From a virus: a stretch of DNA of 23,349 nt. The notes under the pieces are model-generated. The model saw only the letters and a list, made by a program, of their open reading frames with translations, did not search any database and was not told the origin of the DNA. A program made the position numbers and the translations under genes. Location of the stretch: positions 1-23,349 of the IMG/VR virus record IMGVR_UViG_3300035157_000821. The stretch is one strand, 5' to 3'. Positions 10,701 through 16,700 of this stretch are shown piece by piece (the stretch's first letter is position 1; each line of letters opens with the position of its first letter).

Positions 10701-13700
10701 GCTGTAATATTAACTAATGATTTAATAGAACGGTATGTAGTTGCAACACTTACAATCGTTTTTGAAGTGTCTGTAGATGCCAGTTCGGTACTTTGAGAAT
10801 CAAGGGTTACAACTCCACCAAAACTTGTAGCACCAGTAGCAACAAAATTATCATTCAAATTATAAGAAAGAGCCATGACCCAATAGTCATTAACTGCAGA
10901 CTTAGTAGGATAGAATAATAACTGTCCATTATTACCAGATATAACAAAATCAAAAGAACCTTGGTCATACTGAGTTTCAACTCTACCATATTGATTAATA
11001 TAACCATTAGCATTATCATGAATAAGATCAACAACCATTAATTGTCTTTGTCCAATAAATCTCTTATCTCTTACAAATGTAAGATATTTAAGAGAACGAG
11101 TGTCTGATAAACTAAAGCTTCCAGCAACACTATATGCAGTTGCTCTAGGATGACTATTAAATTGTGGACTGATATCATCAATTGAGAGTACTCTATTACC
11201 AATTGATTCGTAGTAATCAGTAAGAACTCTACTATTAAAGATTATTTCATCAGATGCTATTTTATAATCTAATAATAATGAATTTTCTCTTACTAAATCA
11301 AAATCATAATCGCAATTTAAATCACCATATCCAATTAAATCATTAATAACTTCAAAGGAAGTTAAATTCGTAGATAGTCCTACGGTTGCATTAACAGGTT
11401 CATTTTCTAATTGATAATCAGAGAATTTTCTAAATCCTAAAGTATGATTAACACTACTTACCAAATCATCCCAAGTATCATAATCAACTCTAGACCTTAA
11501 AGAATATGCAAAATTCTGATAATAGAAACTATCTTGAATTCTTTGCATATTATAATTAAGAACTCCTGATTGAGTTGCATTTCCTTTCTCTACTCTAGCA
11601 AAAGCTTTTAATTTAAAATGAGCATCATATGAAGTTATTGAAGATGCAATACCTTGAGTATTTGATGATGAACCTTTAATTACTTCATTAACTACAAAAT
11701 CATCTTTTGAGGATATTTTTAAAACACCGTCATTAGTATCCCAAGACTCAACTATACCAGTTGCAGATTTTGATTTAACTTCTTCCCCAACAAAGAATTC
11801 ATTAGTAGTTAATTTTGTTTCAAATACTGGGAAATACTTTTCGGGAATAATTCTTCCAGCAGAATTTCCAGGTATAAATTCTCCAATAGTTTTACCAGCA
11901 CCAACCAAGTTACCCATATTATAAGTAACTGTTGCTCCAATTCCACCTATATTTGGATGAGTCGCAGTAATTGTAAATAATTGATGATTATAATTAACAG
12001 AATTATAACCTAATCCAGTTGAACCTACTCCTACACTTATATTCTCTACCATCACCTTATCATTTACATTAAATGGGAAGGTATCAGCAGTACTAAATCC
12101 AACATTTAATTCTACTGTTACATCTTTAGTAGTTGGATTATAAGAAATAGTATTAATTCCTACACCATTTGAATTTTCGATAGGAAGAATAGTTGGAGGC
12201 AGCATAGACATGCCTGTAGTATTCTTTAAAATTTCTATTTTAGAGTTACCTAATGTATATTTTAAATCAACACCAGGTAATTCTTTTTTAGTTTCTCCAT
12301 CCAAAACAACTAATTTTGGTGCAACACCGTATCCTTTTCCAACAGAAGTTACTCCAACAGATTCTAAAGATCCAAGATCTCTAATTACAACAAATTGAGG
12401 TAAATTAACACTAGGAGTTAAAGTAGGATCTGAAGGATAATCAAAACCAATATCTTTAATTTTAGTTTGTTTTATTTGACCAATATTGTCACTAGATGCT
12501 TCTACTAATGCATTTTTACCACTTATAGAATTAATATTAGAAATTCCAGGAAGAGAATAATAATTTTGTCCTTTATTAATAATTTCAAATTGATTTATAC
12601 TTCCAAACGCAGTTTTTGATGTAGTAGTATATTTTAAATCAGAAGAAGGTGTATTATAAGAACTTGATTCAGGTATATTAGGAATAGAATATTTAAAGGA
12701 ACTAGTCGAACCAATAGTAATGGTCTGTTCACCATTATAAAGACTGTTTTTAACTTCTATTTCACTATTATTAATTACAGGATCAATAATAATATTTTTA
12801 TATAAATCAGGTAAATCATTTTCTGAAATAGGATCTAATTTATAGAATAAAATTTCTGGAAGATAATTATCTACTTTTAAAGTAACTTTAGCATCTGCAG
12901 TTACACCAACAATACCTGTTCTTTGTACTTCAAAATTTCTACTAATTTTACTTGTCTTCCAGTCTTCATTAAAATCTTTATCAACATAGAAATTAAATGC
13001 AAATGCAGAATAAGATACTCCTTGATTAATATATGAAAGAGAAGAGTCTGATAAATCAAATGTTACTGTAGAATCTTTATATACTTTCAATAAAGGATTA
13101 ATCTTACTGAAAGTTGCATCTTGAGCACTTGTAATATCAACAACTACTGGTTTTAATTGAGTTGATTTATAATAAGTAGTTGATAATTTAAATGTATTAT
13201 TATCAACTTTAACAATATAATATATTCCATTATCATCCAATCCTCCTGTAGAAACAGAAGCAGTATGAATAACTTTTTCACCAGTCACATATCCATGAGC
13301 AACAAGACTAAATGAATTATTAGTTGTGTTTATATTAGCAGCAGTGACTGTTGTAGGATCAACTACAAGTCTTCTATTATACTTGTTATATTTTACAACA
13401 AATGTTTTACTATTATTTGGATTAACTGAAACATTAACTACATCATTATTTGATAATCCATGTGTTGATGCAGCAGCAACAGTAACAATATGCTGAGATA
13501 TTTCTCCAGTTATTGGTTCATGAGTAGTTTTAAAACTATGATATGTTCCTGTTCCAATTCCAGTAAAGAATAATGTTGTAGAGTTAGTAAAACCACTATC
13601 AATTCCTTTAAAGGTACCAGTTGAACCTAATGCAACTCTTACAGTTGCTAAACCAACCAAATCATCACTAATTTTAGCAACATAAACAGTAGAAGGTAAA

Positions 13701-16700
13701 GTTGCTATTGATACATTAGAATCATAAGTAATAGAAATTCCAAGACCAGTATTTGCAAAATAATTAAGTTTATCTCCCGTTTTTAATCCGTGATTTGGAA
13801 TATAAAGTGACTTTGTAGGAATAAAGATTTCACTAGAACCTGCACCTGGATTATTAAGAGATATAGTATTTCCTACACCAATTCCAGTAAGAGTTCCTAC
13901 TCCAACTGTATGAATTGGATTAAAATAAATTTCTTTATTTACTTTATAATCATAAGTTGTATTAAATCCAGCATTAACAGTTAATCTTCTTGGTTGTTCA
14001 TAAACAACTGTTGTTACTGAATGAGATGACCCTACAGTATTATCAACTTCTCTTAATACTCTAATCCTAGAATATAAAGGTTCTACATTTAAAACCTTTA
14101 CTTTTTCTGTGCCTATTCCTAAAATATCATTACTTCTAATTTTACTCTCAGATAAATCACCAACAACCTTTAAGAAAGTAACTATTCCTGTTGTAGATAC
14201 ATTATCAACTGCTATTGTACTTGTACCAATTCCCAATAATGACCAGGTATTAGTAGTAACACCTACATTATAAGTACCTCCAATTTTAGATGAAGTAGTA
14301 GATAATCCACTAATTGTAAGTAATTCTGTATTTACAAAATTATGAGGATTAGGAGAAACAATCTCATATTCACCATTTGTGGTGGTAGGATAAATCTCTA
14401 CTCCAGTAATAACACTACTTGCAACACTAACATTAGTTACTCTTTTACCCTCAAGATTAGATACCTTAGCATCTGCACCTGTACCACTTGTATTATTATT
14501 ATCAAATACAACCCTATCTCCAACTTTATATAATTCTCCTCCAGTTTGTATACCTATTTTATCAATAGTACCAGGAGTTATACCTGTTATATCTACTGTT
14601 TGTAATAAATCATTAGGTATAGAAAGATACTTATAATTAAGTTCTTTATCAATTAAATTATATGGTTGAGTATTTCTAAACCATCCATCAGGATTAAAAT
14701 TATGTTGAGTAGATGTATGAGAAAAATTATAATTATTTGGAATAGAATTATAATTAGCACCTATTAAATAAGGGAATTTAGGTTCCTTATATCCATCAAA
14801 TGGACCTGCAGAAGCAGCGACAGAAGTATCAATAGTTGCAAAATATGCATAAGTTCCATTCGGAAATTCTGGAGTTACACAAAATCTTCCATTATTCTTA
14901 TCAAGAACTGTGTTATCGTTTACTTCTTTGTGAGAATAATCCTCCACAAAGAATCCTTCAGGATAAATTGAAACAGAAGGTCTTCCTTCTTTTAAATCTA
15001 AAGAATAACCAGATTGCATTTGAGCAATTGTTCCACCTTCATCAGTAAGATACCCATAAGGTCCATATATTGGATTGCCATCATATGCCCATCCAATTAT
15101 AGGTGAATGGAACTCTGATTGTATTTCGGTATTGTTTACTCTTCTTAAGTCAGTTCTATTATATAAAGTTCTACCAGATTGGTCTACAGAATAAATTACT
15201 TCTCTTAATTTTCGTGGTGCATATAAGTGAGTATATTGAAGACCTTTATTACCTTTTACAATAAATCCATCATCTTCAGTGAAATTAGGATCTCTTTGGA
15301 ATAAATTTATATTCCAAGTCTGAATATTTGATTTTACCTTTAACCCACTACCTACTGTTCTAACTGAAACTGTTGTAGATGCTTGTACATAACCAGTTCC
15401 CCCAGATATTATTTTAACATCTGTTAATTGATTATTTTCTATTACTGGTGTTAATATTGCACCAAAACCTACTCCATCAATATCTAAATCAGGAACAGCA
15501 CTATATTGTTTACCTTTATTTAAAATAATAACATCAATAATTTTTCCATCAACAACTACTGGTTGTAATTGTGCATTTCTTCCACCAATAAGAAAAACAG
15601 AAGGTTCTCTGTCAAAATTAATGATTTCAGCAGAACCATATCCATCCCCATTATTAGATAAATGTATAGATGTAACCTCTCCTCTGAAAATTGGTTGTAT
15701 CTTTGCAGTAAAGGTTTCAGTACCTACAGAAGATATTCCAATATTACCAGTTAATGTTACACTAATATCCTGATAATTAAAGACTTGTGTTCCTACACCA
15801 ATGGATTTAATATTAACATATTGCTCAGTATCATATAAATCTTTTGTTTCAGATAATTTAAAATTATTATCATCAATTTTTGTTACATAATATTCAGATC
15901 CATTAGTAAGACCTTGAATATTAGTTCCTTCTGTAGTGTACTTAACAACTTGTCCAGAACTATAATCATGATTATTAATAGTAATTTTGTCTAAAACAGT
16001 ACTAATACCTACTGGTTGTACTGTTCTTTTTTTATTTTGATAATTCGTTCCTGGATTAACAACATTAATAGAATCAATAACTGATTTTTTATTAACAGAC
16101 CTTAATATTTGTTTTCCTATACCATATGAAGTTAAATCTATAGGATTAGACCCAATAATAGCATCAGCATATGTAGAATGAATTTTTATATTATACTCAT
16201 CTACAACATTTACAAAATAATTGGTTCCATCTATAAGTCCACCAACTACCGTTTGTCCATCTGAATTATAAATTACTTCTTCTGCATTTCTAAATTTATG
16301 ATAAACTGCTCCAAATCCAATAGTATTAGTAGCAAGATTTACTGCAGAAGTAGAAGCAGCACCTGCAAAAGGAAGACTAGAATTAAATGAAACCTTATGT
16401 ACTATAGATTTCATATTTGCCGTAGCAAATGCTCCTTCTCCAGCACCACCAGTAATAGTAATAATAGGAGTTTCAGTATAATCGAATCCAGTATCTATAA
16501 CTTCAATTCGATTTAAAGAACCAGAAATAGCAGGAAATCCTGTTGCTCCTGTTCCTACAGAATCAGATATATTTAAAAGTGGAGGATTTATAATATCATA
16601 TCCACTTCCATTAGAAACTACATCAACAGAATTTAATTTTCCATAATTAATAAAATCAGTAGATTTATAATTGGTTATTTCAACACCATTAATCAAAATA

